A stretch of 64,000 nt of DNA. It comes from Pseudomonas sp. R5-89-07. GTDB lineage: Bacteria; Pseudomonadota; Gammaproteobacteria; Pseudomonadales; Pseudomonadaceae. Both the position numbers and the translations under genes were made by a program. The DNA is taken from positions 2,542,001-2,606,000 of the forward strand of contig NZ_CP027727.1 in assembly GCF_003851685.1 (NCBI RefSeq), written 5' to 3'. Below, in pieces: positions 55,898-64,000 of the stretch. The notes below the pieces were generated by a model. The model was not told the origin of the DNA and did no database searches. It saw only the letters and a list, made by a program, of their open reading frames with translations. Position 1 is the stretch's first letter; every line of letters starts with the position of its first letter.

Positions 55898-57967
55898 ATG
55901 GCGCAAAGGCTGTTCAAACTTTTCCTTACCCAGCGCCTGGCGGCGCTAGCCAGTATCGAGTCGTTGCGTGCGATTCGGGAGGGATTGCTGTGGATCCTGC
56001 CCTGCCTGTTGGTGTCTGCCGGTTTTCTGATCCTGTCTGAATGCGCCAAGGTGCTGGGTTTCAACCCAGAGACAGTGAGCTTCCTGGCGGGCCTGCATGA
56101 CCGCATCAGCTCGGTGATTCCGCTGCTGGTCGCTGCTTCCATTGGTTATATGCTGGCTATCCAGCACCGCTTGCCGCAGTTGCCGATCGCTTTTCTGTGC
56201 CTTGCCCATGTCGTGGTGGCCACGTATCTGTTGCGCGACTATCCCCGGGCTTCGGCCACCTTCCTGCTGTTCATCGCCATTGCATCGCCGCTGATCAACG
56301 TGCCCGCCATTGCCTGGCTGCACCGTTGGCGTTGGACACGCCTGGTCCACGAAGACTTGGTCGGGCACAACCTCAAGGGCACGATCAACATGGTAGTGCC
56401 CGGCGCGATCACCGCGCTGGTGCTGGTGATGGTGTTGTCGCTGCTGTTGCAGATCCCCTACGTGGCGCAACTGCAGGGACCGCAGGTACTCAATGTGTTG
56501 CAGACGCCTTATGGCAGCGGTTTGTTCGTGACCTTGATGAACTCGCTGTTGTGGTTTTTTGGGGTTCACGGCGTGTACGCCATGCAACCGCTGTTCGATG
56601 TGCTGGACCAGGCCGTGGTGCTCAATGGCGCGGCGCTGGCGGCGGGAGAGTCGGTCCAGTACCTGCTCAACAGTGGCCTGTTGGGCAGCTTCGCGTTTAT
56701 CGGTGGGTCGGGCGGCGCGTTGTGCCTGCTTCTGGCGATCCTGCTGTTTTCCAAAAGCTCGTCTATGCGATTGCTGGCGATGGCCAGCTTGCCGCTGTCG
56801 TTATTCAACGTCAGCGAAGTACTGTTGTTCGGTTTGCCAATCATCCTCAACCCGCGGTTGTTCATACCGTTTCTGTTGGTGCCGGCGTTGAACATGACGG
56901 TGGCATTGGCGGCGGTGCAGTTGGGTTGGGTGTCACCGGCAGTGGCCAGCGTACCGTTTACCGCGCCGGTGTTGCTCAATGCTTACCTCAGCACCCAGGG
57001 TGACGTGGCGGCGGTGGTGCTGCAAGTTATGCTGATGGTCTTGGGGACACTGGTGTATGCGCCCTACGTACGGGCGATCCATCGCCAGTCCAGCGAAGGC
57101 GGCACGGTGTACCTCAAGTCGCTGGACATGACCTTTCGCGGCCTTGAGGAAAAAGGCCGGTTACTGGAGTTCGACCCGGTTCTGGCTTCGCATCGCACCT
57201 TGGCCCGGCAAGCCACTGAGTTGAGCCGGATCCAGCAGATCAGCGACTACGAGTTCTATCTTGAGTTTCAGCCTCAAGTCTCCACCCGCACTGGCCTGTG
57301 CACCGGCTGCGAAGCCTTGATGCGCGCCAGGGACAGCCAGGGCACGGTGCACTCGCCCTGGGAGTTCCTGCAGTGGTTGGCACAGGCACGGTTGATGCCG
57401 GATGTGGACGTGTGGGTAGCGTCCCAGGCCGTACGCCAGTATCACAAGTGGAAGAAGGCCGGTTTTGAGTTGCCCATGACCATCAATGTCTCCAGCGTCA
57501 CGCTCAAGGACGCGGCTTATGGTGACCGCCTGGTGGAGATTCTCGCCCAGGCCCGGGGTTGGGTGTCGGTGGAAATCACCGAAGATGCGCTGGTCAGCGA
57601 TATCCAGGCAACCCGCCAGACCATCCAGAAACTGCAGGCAATGGGGGCGAAGGTGTATATCGATGACTTTGGCACCGGGTTTTCGGCGTTGAGTTATCTG
57701 CATCAGTTTCCGGTCGACTTCATCAAGATCGATCGCAGCTTTGTGGTTGCCCAACAGGATCCCAAAGGCGCCCAGGTGCTGACGGGCATGCTGCGTTTCT
57801 GTGAGGCATTGAAACTGGGCGTGGTGGTGGAAGGGGTGGAAACCGCTGAGCAACTGGCGTTTTTGAATACGGGGGCTGAGCTGTTCATTCAGGGCTGGTA
57901 TTTCAGCAAGGCGCTGCCGGGGGATGAGATGCCGCAGTTTGTGCGCAAGCGCGCGGCGCTGGCGTGA
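55898..57967 (+). CDS. Fusion of PTS EIIC-type sugar-transport membrane domain with c-di-GMP phosphodiesterase EAL domain
   Basis: In this 689-residue protein, residues about 1-395 form a polytopic EIIC domain of the cellobiose/lactose PTS class. Both signatures that bind sugar in that class are kept: His224 in WFFGVHG and Glu307 in VSEVLLFGLPIILNP. A cytoplasmic linker leads to an EAL domain (about 440-680) with its catalytic set: Glu472 in EALMR, Asn in INVSSVTL, Glu in VEITED, Asp589-Asp590 in DDFGTG, Lys in FIKIDRS and Glu in VEGVET. It should hydrolyse c-di-GMP. No EIIA, EIIB or HPr gene is nearby, so the membrane part may sense rather than transport. The start at 55898 has AGAGG upstream; 55874 is the alternative. 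Confidence 0.88.
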   Translation: MAQRLFKLFLTQRLAALASIESLRAIREGLLWILPCLLVSAGFLILSECAKVLGFNPETVSFLAGLHDRISSVIPLLVAASIGYMLAIQHRLPQLPIAFLCLAHVVVATYLLRDYPRASATFLLFIAIASPLINVPAIAWLHRWRWTRLVHEDLVGHNLKGTINMVVPGAITALVLVMVLSLLLQIPYVAQLQGPQVLNVLQTPYGSGLFVTLMNSLLWFFGVHGVYAMQPLFDVLDQAVVLNGAALAAGESVQYLLNSGLLGSFAFIGGSGGALCLLLAILLFSKSSSMRLLAMASLPLSLFNVSEVLLFGLPIILNPRLFIPFLLVPALNMTVALAAVQLGWVSPAVASVPFTAPVLLNAYLSTQGDVAAVVLQVMLMVLGTLVYAPYVRAIHRQSSEGGTVYLKSLDMTFRGLEEKGRLLEFDPVLASHRTLARQATELSRIQQISDYEFYLEFQPQVSTRTGLCTGCEALMRARDSQGTVHSPWEFLQWLAQARLMPDVDVWVASQAVRQYHKWKKAGFELPMTINVSSVTLKDAAYGDRLVEILAQARGWVSVEITEDALVSDIQATRQTIQKLQAMGAKVYIDDFGTGFSALSYLHQFPVDFIKIDRSFVVAQQDPKGAQVLTGMLRFCEALKLGVVVEGVETAEQLAFLNTGAELFIQGWYFSKALPGDEMPQFVRKRAALA

Positions 57968-58031
57968 TCTGGCAGCCCTGGGGCCGACCGGTCTGGCAGT
58001 CGACCCCGTTCAACTTCATCAAGCCAGCTTG

Positions 58032-58874
58032 CTAGACCGCCTCGTAGCTGCGATTGGTCCGCTCAATTTCCTCAACCAGTCCGTCTATGGCGTTCAACCG
58101 TGCCCGATTGTCATGTTCCCAGGGATGAAAGCTCGGTTTGAAATAATCCAGCCACGGCCGCAGCATGCGTGGAAAGACCCCCCTGGGCCCATACAGAAAC
58201 TTGAGCATGCGCCAGAAGCCTTTGAGATACCCACCGGACTTGCGGTCGGCAATCAACAGGCGTACGTGGAAGTCGAACACCACCAGCCAGAACAGCAGCG
58301 TGGTAAACAGCATGGTGCCGGTGCGCAGCAAGTAGCGCCTGGGCCCAGGCTTGATCACGGTGTTCCACACATCGAAGGCCACTGCTTTATGTTCGGTTTC
58401 TTCAAGGGCGTGCCAGTACCACATCTGCCGATAACCCTTGAGCGAGTCGCCAAAACGCGAGGGGTCGCTCAGCAGGATTTCCGCGAGCATTGCGGTGTAA
58501 TGTTCAAGGGCGATGGTCACCGCGAGGTTGAAGGAGGGCGGCAGGTGTTTCTTTTGCAGGTCGAGAAAGAACTTCAAGCGACGGTCGAGGCTGTGCGCCG
58601 GCAGGCCCGCTGCTTGCAGCAGGTTGTTGTACGCCACATGTTCTCGGCTGTGCATCGCCTCCTGACCGATAAAACCCTGGATCTCCTTCTTGAGAGTGGG
58701 ATCGTCGATGCACGAACGGTAGTGGCGCACGCTGTCCATGAAGAACAGCTCGCCCTGGGGAAACAGCAGCGACAGGGCATTGAAAAAGTGCGTGATGAAC
58801 GGGCCTTGTTCATGCCAGTTGGTAATGCGCTCGGCGGGCAGGGCGAAGCGGATATCGCGGCGAATCGGCAACAT
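58032..58874 (-). CDS. Predicted metal-dependent hydrolase (PF10118-like)
   Basis: The 280-residue protein has conserved acidic/His pairs typical of the family: GELFFMDSVRHY, QEAMHSREHVAYN and ALEETEHKAVAFDV, which look like ligands of a di-metal helical-bundle site. One or two hydrophobic segments (MLFTTLLFWLVVFDFHVRLLI) suggest membrane contact. The family has no proven reaction. It is third in the minus-strand set after the Baeyer-Villiger monooxygenase and SDR genes, so a role in alkane, ketone or fatty-aldehyde metabolism is likely. Confidence 0.8.
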   Translation of the reverse strand: MLPIRRDIRFALPAERITNWHEQGPFITHFFNALSLLFPQGELFFMDSVRHYRSCIDDPTLKKEIQGFIGQEAMHSREHVAYNNLLQAAGLPAHSLDRRLKFFLDLQKKHLPPSFNLAVTIALEHYTAMLAEILLSDPSRFGDSLKGYRQMWYWHALEETEHKAVAFDVWNTVIKPGPRRYLLRTGTMLFTTLLFWLVVFDFHVRLLIADRKSGGYLKGFWRMLKFLYGPRGVFPRMLRPWLDYFKPSFHPWEHDNRARLNAIDGLVEEIERTNRSYEAV

Positions 58875-58889
58875 GGTGTGTGCTCCTGT

Positions 58890-59780
58890 TCAGAGGCGAG
58901 GCTCGTCGTTGGTTTCAAACACGGGCGTGCGCGGTTTGGGGGCCATGCGCTTGCTGGCAAACACCACCAGCGCTTGATAGGCCGCCGGCAGGCAACGGGC
59001 GAGCAGGTCGAGGAAATACGCATCGCGGCCGATCAGCACGCGGCGTTTGTTTTTGCGCACGCCTTGCAGGATCACCTTGGCGGCCTGATCGGCATCGGTG
59101 ATAAACAGTTTTTCGAAATCGGCGCGCGCTTGCTGTTCGCTATGGATAAGGAAGCCGGTCATGTTTGCGTCGATACGGCTGCTGCGGCAGATATCGGTAC
59201 GAATCCCACCGGGATGCACGCAGGTGGCGGAGACGCCGCAGCGTTGCAGGTCCAGCTCCTGGCGCAGTGCTTCGGTAAAGCCACGCACCGCGAACTTGCT
59301 GGCGTTGTAGCCACTCATGCCAGGCTGGGCGAACAGGCCGAACACGCTGGAGGTGTTGACGATATGCCCGTCGCCACTGGCCTTCAGGTAAGGCAGGAAC
59401 GCCTTGGTACCATGCACTACCCCCCAGAAGTTGATGCCGACGATCCACTCCAGGTCGGCATAGTCCACGCCTTCCACGGTGCTCGACAGCGCCACTCCGG
59501 CATTATTGAAGACCAGGTTGACCTGGCCATGCTCGGCCGCGCAACGCGCCGCCCAGTCGAGCATGGCTTGGCGGTCGGCGACATCCAGTACCTGAGTGGT
59601 AACGGTCACCGGCGACAGGGTCGACGTGCCGATCAGGTCCCGTGTTTGCTCCAACCCCTGGCTGTTCTTGTCGGCCAGGGCCAGGTGGCAACCTTCTCGT
59701 GCCAGCGCCAGGGCCAGTGCGCGGCCCATGCCGGAGGCCGCTCCCGTGATCGCCGCGACGCGGCCGTTGAATGACTTCAT
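58890..59780 (-). CDS. Short-chain dehydrogenase/reductase of the Baeyer-Villiger cluster
   Basis: This is a 296-residue SDR with TGAASGMGRALA at the cofactor site, NNAGVALSS, Ser in NTSSVFGL and YNASK as the catalytic Tyr/Lys. The C-terminal extension with RKNKRRVLIGRDAYFLDLLARCLP is typical of SDRs found beside BVMO and alkane genes. It probably interconverts a secondary alcohol and a ketone, supplying the ketone to the monooxygenase. Its start overlaps the monooxygenase stop by four bases. Confidence 0.87.
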   Translation of the reverse strand: MKSFNGRVAAITGAASGMGRALALALAREGCHLALADKNSQGLEQTRDLIGTSTLSPVTVTTQVLDVADRQAMLDWAARCAAEHGQVNLVFNNAGVALSSTVEGVDYADLEWIVGINFWGVVHGTKAFLPYLKASGDGHIVNTSSVFGLFAQPGMSGYNASKFAVRGFTEALRQELDLQRCGVSATCVHPGGIRTDICRSSRIDANMTGFLIHSEQQARADFEKLFITDADQAAKVILQGVRKNKRRVLIGRDAYFLDLLARCLPAAYQALVVFASKRMAPKPRTPVFETNDEPRL

Positions 59781-61315
59781 GACAGGCTGCCTTCTGTAGC
59801 GGAGTGAGGGGTCGGCATCGAACGCGGCATGGACGCAACCGGCGCCCGGCTGACCTCATAGTCCCTGAGTGCAAAATGCCGGGTGATCTGCTTGAAGCGC
59901 CACGTCGAGCCGGGCCACAGTGTGGTGTTCTTGCCGGTGCGCGGGTCGAGGTACCAGCTCTGGCAACCGCCGGTGTTCCAGATGGTGCGCTTGAGCTTGC
60001 CTTGCAGTTGCGCGTTGTAGGCCTGCTCCGCGGCGGGTTTGACCTCCACCGTGGCGATGCGCTGGTGCTGCATCTGTTGCAACGCATCAAGGATGTAAGT
60101 GACCTGGGCCTCGATCATCAGGATCATCGAGTTGTGCCCCAGGCCGGTGTTGGGCCCGACGATCAGGAACAGGTTGGGATAGCCGGGCACCGTCGTGCCT
60201 TTGTAGGCATGGGCGCCGTCGTGCCAGGTGTCCATCAGGTCGACGCCGTTGCGCCCGATGATGCAATCACGGGGCAGGGGATCGGCGGCCTGGAACCCGG
60301 TGCCGAAGATCAAACAGTCGGCGGGGTGCTTGATGCCGTCGCTGGTGATCACGCCATCGGCTTCGATGCGCAGCACGGCGTCGGTCACTACTTCGACATT
60401 ACTGCGTGACAGCGCGGGGTAGTAGTCGTTGGAGATCAGCACGCGCTTGCAGCCGATGGTGTAGTCCGGGGTCAGGACCTTGCGCAGGGAAGGGCGGGCC
60501 ACCTGTTTGTGCAAATGGCGAAGGGCGATTTTCTGCACCATCTTCATCAGGCGTGGGTGCAGCGCAAAGCCCACCACGCGGCCTTCCAGCGCCCAATAAA
60601 AAGCGCCGCGCACCAGCCTTTGGGTAAACGGAAGATGCTTGAACAGCCAGCGCTCGACCCGTGAGATCGGCCGGTCAGGCTTGGGCATGATCCAGGGCGG
60701 CGTGCGCTGGAACAGATCCAGATGCGCCACCTGCGGCGCAATCTGCGGCACGAACTGAATGGCACTGGCGCCGGTGCCGATCACCGCTACGCGCTTGCCC
60801 TTCAGACTGTAGCCATGGTCCCACTGCTGCGAGTGGAAACGCTTGCCCTTGAAACTCTCCAACCCTGGGATATCCGGCAGTGCCGGGCGCGACAAGCCGC
60901 CCATGCCCGACACCAATACTCGCGCACTGACCTCGCGGCCGTCGCTGAACGCCAGCCGCCAGCGCTGCTGCTGATCATCGAACACCGCCCGTTGCAGGCC
61001 CATGCCGAAACGCAGGTACGGCGCCAGCTCGAAACGCTTTGCGCATTGCTCGAGGTAAGCGCGGATCTCCGCTTGTGGCGCGAATTGGCGGGTCCAGTCG
61101 GGGTTGGGTGCGAAGGAAAAGGAATAGACATGGGACTGCACGTCACAGGCACAGCCAGGGTAGTGGTTGTCCCGCCACGTACCGCCGAGCGTATCGGCCT
61201 GCTCGGCAACGAAGAAATCGGTAAACCCTGCCTGCTTGAGTTTGATCGCCATGCACAGGCCGGCGAAGCCTGAGCCGATGATGGCGATATCGATGGTGTC
61301 GCTGTGGGCGTTCAT
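59777..61315 (-). CDS. Flavin-containing Baeyer-Villiger-type monooxygenase
   Basis: The 512-residue class B flavoprotein has an FAD site GSGFAGLCMAIKLKQAG, the Baeyer-Villiger fingerprint FKGKRFHSQQWDH (F-x-G-x3-H-x3-W), an NADPH site GTGASAIQFVPQ and LIFGTGFQ. It uses NADPH and O2 to insert oxygen into a ketone, giving an ester. It is first in a minus-strand operon with an SDR and a PF10118 protein; an alpha/beta hydrolase gene that could cleave the ester is divergent, and alkB follows that. A comparable set is known from P. fluorescens DSM 50106. Confidence 0.92.
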   Translation of the reverse strand: MNAHSDTIDIAIIGSGFAGLCMAIKLKQAGFTDFFVAEQADTLGGTWRDNHYPGCACDVQSHVYSFSFAPNPDWTRQFAPQAEIRAYLEQCAKRFELAPYLRFGMGLQRAVFDDQQQRWRLAFSDGREVSARVLVSGMGGLSRPALPDIPGLESFKGKRFHSQQWDHGYSLKGKRVAVIGTGASAIQFVPQIAPQVAHLDLFQRTPPWIMPKPDRPISRVERWLFKHLPFTQRLVRGAFYWALEGRVVGFALHPRLMKMVQKIALRHLHKQVARPSLRKVLTPDYTIGCKRVLISNDYYPALSRSNVEVVTDAVLRIEADGVITSDGIKHPADCLIFGTGFQAADPLPRDCIIGRNGVDLMDTWHDGAHAYKGTTVPGYPNLFLIVGPNTGLGHNSMILMIEAQVTYILDALQQMQHQRIATVEVKPAAEQAYNAQLQGKLKRTIWNTGGCQSWYLDPRTGKNTTLWPGSTWRFKQITRHFALRDYEVSRAPVASMPRSMPTPHSATEGSLS

Positions 61316-61582
61316 AGGCTGTCCTTGGTGGGCATCGGATGCGCTCCTGTTTTTGTTTTGTGTTTTAGATAGAACACCATTGCAAAGGAAAATTGAATTA
61401 ATTATTTTAAAAAAGATTTTAAATAATCTACCTGAAAATTTCGCCTACGCTAGGACCTTGTTCGATCTATGCGACTTGTCCGACAGACGAGCATGGAGCT
61501 GGGGTCCAAGGTACGGACGAAGGTTGAGGCCTTGATCAATCCCGATCAGGTCGCCAGCAGCAGGGAAGCAGAGGACCGAGCT
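61316..61582. promoter_or_regulatory. Divergent AT-rich promoter region between the monooxygenase and hydrolase genes
   Basis: A low-GC stretch (about 61365-61435, with TTGAATTAATTATTTTAAAA) stands out in this GC-rich window and is the likely site of promoters for both directions. On the minus strand it reads AATTAATTCAATTTTC, similar to AATTATTTCAATTTC before alkB. No regulator gene is present in the window. Confidence 0.4.
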
Positions 61583-62581
61583 ATGGCTGTCGAGTGGATT
61601 GTCGCTGCGGGTGTGGTGATAGGCGCGAGCGCTGTGTTATGGGCTTTCAGCGCCTGGATGACGCGGCGGATTGAAACCGCCGTTCCGATCAATGGGCGCT
61701 TCGTCGAGGTGGATGGCGAGCGCTTTCATTATGTAGAAGAAGGCCAGGGCCCTGCGCTGGTGATGATTCACGGGCTGATGGGCAGCAGTCGAAACCTGAC
61801 CTACGCCTTGTCCGGCCAGTTACGTGAGCATTTTCGCGTCATCAGCGTGGATCGCCCGGGGTCGGGCTATTCCAGCCGTCAGAGTGGCACGGCGGCAGAC
61901 CTGCCAGCCCAGGCGCGCCAGATTGCCGCTTTTATCAAGACCCTCGATCTGGATAAGCCGCTGGTGCTTGGGCATTCCCTGGGCGGTGCGATTGCGCTGG
62001 CATTGGCCCTCGACCATCCCCATGCGGCATCGGGCTTGATCCTGGTGGCGCCCTTGACCCATCCCCAGCGCATGCTGCCGCTGGTCTTCCTGTCATTGGC
62101 GGTACGCCCCGCCTGGCTGCGACGCTGGATGTCGCGCACCTTGACGGTGCCCGTCGGCCTGTTGACGCAAGGCTCGGTGGTCAAGGGTGTGTTCGCCCCC
62201 GACGCCGCCCCGCCAGACTTTGCCACTCGCGGCGGTGGCTTGCTGGGCATGCGTCCCGACAATTTCTACGCAGCGTCTACCGAGATCAACCGGGTCAATG
62301 ATCACTTGCCGGATATGCTCAAGCGCTACCCGCAACTGACACTGCCAATCGGCCTCATCTACGGCGCGCGCGATAGCGTGCTCGACTTTCAGAAACACGG
62401 TCAGGGCCTGGCCAGCAAGGTTCCCGGGCTGAAGCTGCAGGTGGTGGAAGATCGTGGGCACATGTTGCCCATCACCGCGCCGGAACGAGTGGCGGCGTTG
62501 GTTGAGCAGATCGCCAAACGGGTCCGACCTGCGCAAAGCACCACGGTGTTGCAGCCGTCGTTTGCCATGGCGAGCAAATAA
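61583..62581 (+). CDS. Membrane-anchored alpha/beta hydrolase (esterase)
   Basis: The 332-residue protein has an N-terminal membrane anchor (WIVAAGVVIGASAVLWAFSAW) and an alpha/beta-hydrolase fold. It has the oxyanion HGLMGSSR, nucleophile Ser in LGHSLGGA, Asp in YGARDSVLDF and His in DRGHMLP. The ATG at 61583 follows GAGGA by seven bases. It is divergent from the Baeyer-Villiger monooxygenase and could cleave the ester that enzyme makes. Other esterase roles are possible. Confidence 0.88.
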   Translation: MAVEWIVAAGVVIGASAVLWAFSAWMTRRIETAVPINGRFVEVDGERFHYVEEGQGPALVMIHGLMGSSRNLTYALSGQLREHFRVISVDRPGSGYSSRQSGTAADLPAQARQIAAFIKTLDLDKPLVLGHSLGGAIALALALDHPHAASGLILVAPLTHPQRMLPLVFLSLAVRPAWLRRWMSRTLTVPVGLLTQGSVVKGVFAPDAAPPDFATRGGGLLGMRPDNFYAASTEINRVNDHLPDMLKRYPQLTLPIGLIYGARDSVLDFQKHGQGLASKVPGLKLQVVEDRGHMLPITAPERVAALVEQIAKRVRPAQSTTVLQPSFAMASK

Positions 62582-62881
62582 ACATGCCGTTCGATACGCG
62601 GTTCCAGCACGCCAACGCCTGCCCTAGACACCTGACCAAACGTCTTGAAAAGAGACTGTCCGGTCACCGAAAAAAGGCGTGGATAAACTAGTTGACGACC
62701 TAACGATTCCGCGCTATTTATTTAAAAAAATTATTTCAATTTCTAATTTGAAACAGTTTTTGAAATGCCTAAGAGCGAATAAAATAATGAAAAAAACGCC
62801 TTTTATCGCATGGTTGATTTCTCGCAGCACTCAGCGCTGCGCAACCCACTTGGCTGCCTTCGCATGCGTTCGGAGGTTGCC
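62582..62881. promoter_or_regulatory. alkB upstream region with AT-rich segment and inverted repeat
   Basis: An AT-rich block runs from about 62705 to 62800. Inside it, TTTCAA and TTGAAA (62734-62739 and 62748-62753) form a perfect inverted repeat with an eight-base spacer, a plausible regulator site for alkB. The remaining sequence shows no credible gene. Confidence 0.45.
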
Positions 62882-64000
62882 ATGAACCAGACCCTGGCAG
62901 CTCCAAGCGTCTGGGCCGACGGCAAGCGTCACCTGTGGTGGCTGGGCATCATGCCCCTGGCAACCCCGCTGCTCTGCGGCGCCCTGGCTATCGGCACCGG
63001 TGTTCAGCAACTGTGGTGGGTCGGTGTTCTGGTCATTTTCGGCCTCATCCCCTTGATCGACGGCCTGTTGGGTGAAGATGTCAGCAACCCGCCTGAATCC
63101 GCCGTCAGCCACCTTGAATCCCAAAGCTACTACCGTTGGATCGTCTACACCGGCGTGCTGTTTGTGATCGCCTCTGTAGTGATCACCGGTTGGTTGGCCG
63201 CCGGCGGCATCGACTGGATCATCGGCGGCGGGCTATTGCATGCCACCGCCTCGTTCGATCCTTCGAGCTGGACGGCAAGAGCCGCTGCTTTCATCACCGC
63301 GCGCACCGAGTTGCACGGCGAAGTCAGTGTGTTTACCTATCTGGGCATGGCGATGTCCACGGGGGCCGCTACTGGCATCGCGATCAACACCGCCCATGAG
63401 CTGGGACACAAACCCAAGCCACTGGAAGTGTTCCTGGCCAAAGTCACCCTGGCGCCAACGTTCTACGGGCACTTCTACACGGAACACAATCGTGGCCATC
63501 ACGTGCGTGTGGCCACACCGGAAGATCCTGCCAGCTCACGCCTGGGTGAGAGCTTCTGGGCGTTCCTGCCGCGTTCGGTATGGTTCAGCGCGCGCTCGGC
63601 CTGGAACCTGGAACGCGAACGCCTGCGCAAACTTGGCCTGCCGGCCTGGCACTGGAAGAACGCCGTGCTCAGCGCCTGGATGTACAGCGTACTGCTGTGG
63701 GGCGCGATGATTGCCTGGCTGGGTGTGGCCGTGATCCCGTTCCTGATCATCCAGGGCATCTACGGTTTCTCGTTGCTGGAAGTGGTGAACTACGTTGAGC
63801 ATTACGGCCTCAAGCGCCAGAAACTGCCCAACGGCCGTTATGAACGGTGTTCGCCACGGCACTCCTGGAACAGTAATCGAATTGTGACCAATATCTTCCT
63901 GTTTCAATTGCAACGGCATTCCGATCACCACGCCAATCCCACGCGTAGTTATCAGTCGCTGCGCCATTTCGATGAGTCGCCACAACTTCCCTATGGTTAC
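62882..64000 (+). CDS. alkB: Alkane 1-monooxygenase AlkB (partial, runs off right edge)
   Basis: The frame is open from the ATG at 62882 to the window end (373 codons); full-length AlkB proteins are about 400 residues, so only the C-terminus is missing. The membrane di-iron histidine motifs are all present: NTAHELGHK, EHNRGHHVR, LQRHSDHHANP, and the NYVEHYGL HYG motif. Four to six membrane helices surround them. It hydroxylates terminal carbons of n-alkanes with rubredoxin as electron donor. No rubredoxin gene is visible in the window. It follows the hydrolase gene after 300 bases and has its own AT-rich upstream region. Confidence 0.95.
   Translation, partial: MNQTLAAPSVWADGKRHLWWLGIMPLATPLLCGALAIGTGVQQLWWVGVLVIFGLIPLIDGLLGEDVSNPPESAVSHLESQSYYRWIVYTGVLFVIASVVITGWLAAGGIDWIIGGGLLHATASFDPSSWTARAAAFITARTELHGEVSVFTYLGMAMSTGAATGIAINTAHELGHKPKPLEVFLAKVTLAPTFYGHFYTEHNRGHHVRVATPEDPASSRLGESFWAFLPRSVWFSARSAWNLERERLRKLGLPAWHWKNAVLSAWMYSVLLWGAMIAWLGVAVIPFLIIQGIYGFSLLEVVNYVEHYGLKRQKLPNGRYERCSPRHSWNSNRIVTNIFLFQLQRHSDHHANPTRSYQSLRHFDESPQLPYGY

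Noticed and set aside
57924..59774. 616-codon plus-strand open frame
   Set aside because: It is antisense to the PF10118 and SDR genes and has no recognisable domain.
62679..62885. 68-codon open frame before alkB
   Set aside because: It consists of AT-rich promoter DNA, overlaps the alkB start, lacks a ribosome site and has no family resemblance.

Overview
The window looks like the chromosome of a Pseudomonas of the P. fluorescens group. Composition is uniformly high GC. Two families of Pseudomonas REP/REPIN repeats lie between genes. The gene set is typical of soil and plant fluorescent pseudomonads: C4-polyol catabolism, an amino-sugar-acid type operon, a 3-hydroxybutyrate operon with a sigma-54 activator, an H2-like type VI secretion system (T6SS) and an alkB/Baeyer-Villiger cluster. 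No tRNA, rRNA, CRISPR array, insertion sequence or prophage was seen.

Region 1 (1-8302): probable erythritol/threitol catabolism. On the minus strand an ATP-binding subunit, a permease and a periplasmic binding protein (ribose-type ABC importer) lead into a short-chain dehydrogenase, a zinc dehydrogenase and a DhaK-type ketose kinase that runs off the left edge. Divergently, on the plus strand, are an RpiB-type isomerase and a SorC-type regulator. Together these could import a tetritol, oxidise it to erythrulose, phosphorylate it and isomerise it to erythrose 4-phosphate. Palindromic operator candidates sit in the divergent promoter region.

Region 2 (8672-17843): a TerC/CorC-type membrane protein, a thioredoxin-like protein and a small secreted protein, then a polar-amino-acid type ABC importer, RidA, an IclR regulator, a fold-type III PLP enzyme and a 2-keto-3-deoxygluconate-type kinase. 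This set fits D-glucosaminate (amino sugar acid) catabolism. A sigma-54 promoter and a palindrome lie upstream.

Region 3 (17964-34531): a parvulin, a hybrid sensor kinase, then acetoacetyl-CoA synthetase, 3-hydroxybutyrate dehydrogenase and a GntP permease behind a -24/-12 promoter and an HbcR-like sigma-54 activator. After these come a YejABEF-type peptide importer, a second parvulin, a DUF1543 protein and an aldo/keto reductase.

Region 4 (34581-54950): a T6SS with the gene order of Pseudomonas aeruginosa H2-T6SS. hcp is divergent from tssA-B-C-E-F-G-clpV, followed by a sigma-54 activator, a 43-residue lipoprotein gene, the FHA gene, tssJ-K-L-M, a PP2C phosphatase and a Ser/Thr kinase. No vgrG, PAAR or effector gene is present in the window.

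Region 5 (54959-64000): two small minus-strand genes, then an unusual fusion of a PTS EIIC-type sugar-transport membrane domain with an apparently intact c-di-GMP phosphodiesterase EAL domain. A Baeyer-Villiger monooxygenase, short-chain dehydrogenase and PF10118-like protein follow on the minus strand, with an alpha/beta hydrolase and alkB (cut by the right edge) on the plus strand. This is a plausible alkane/ketone oxidation module.
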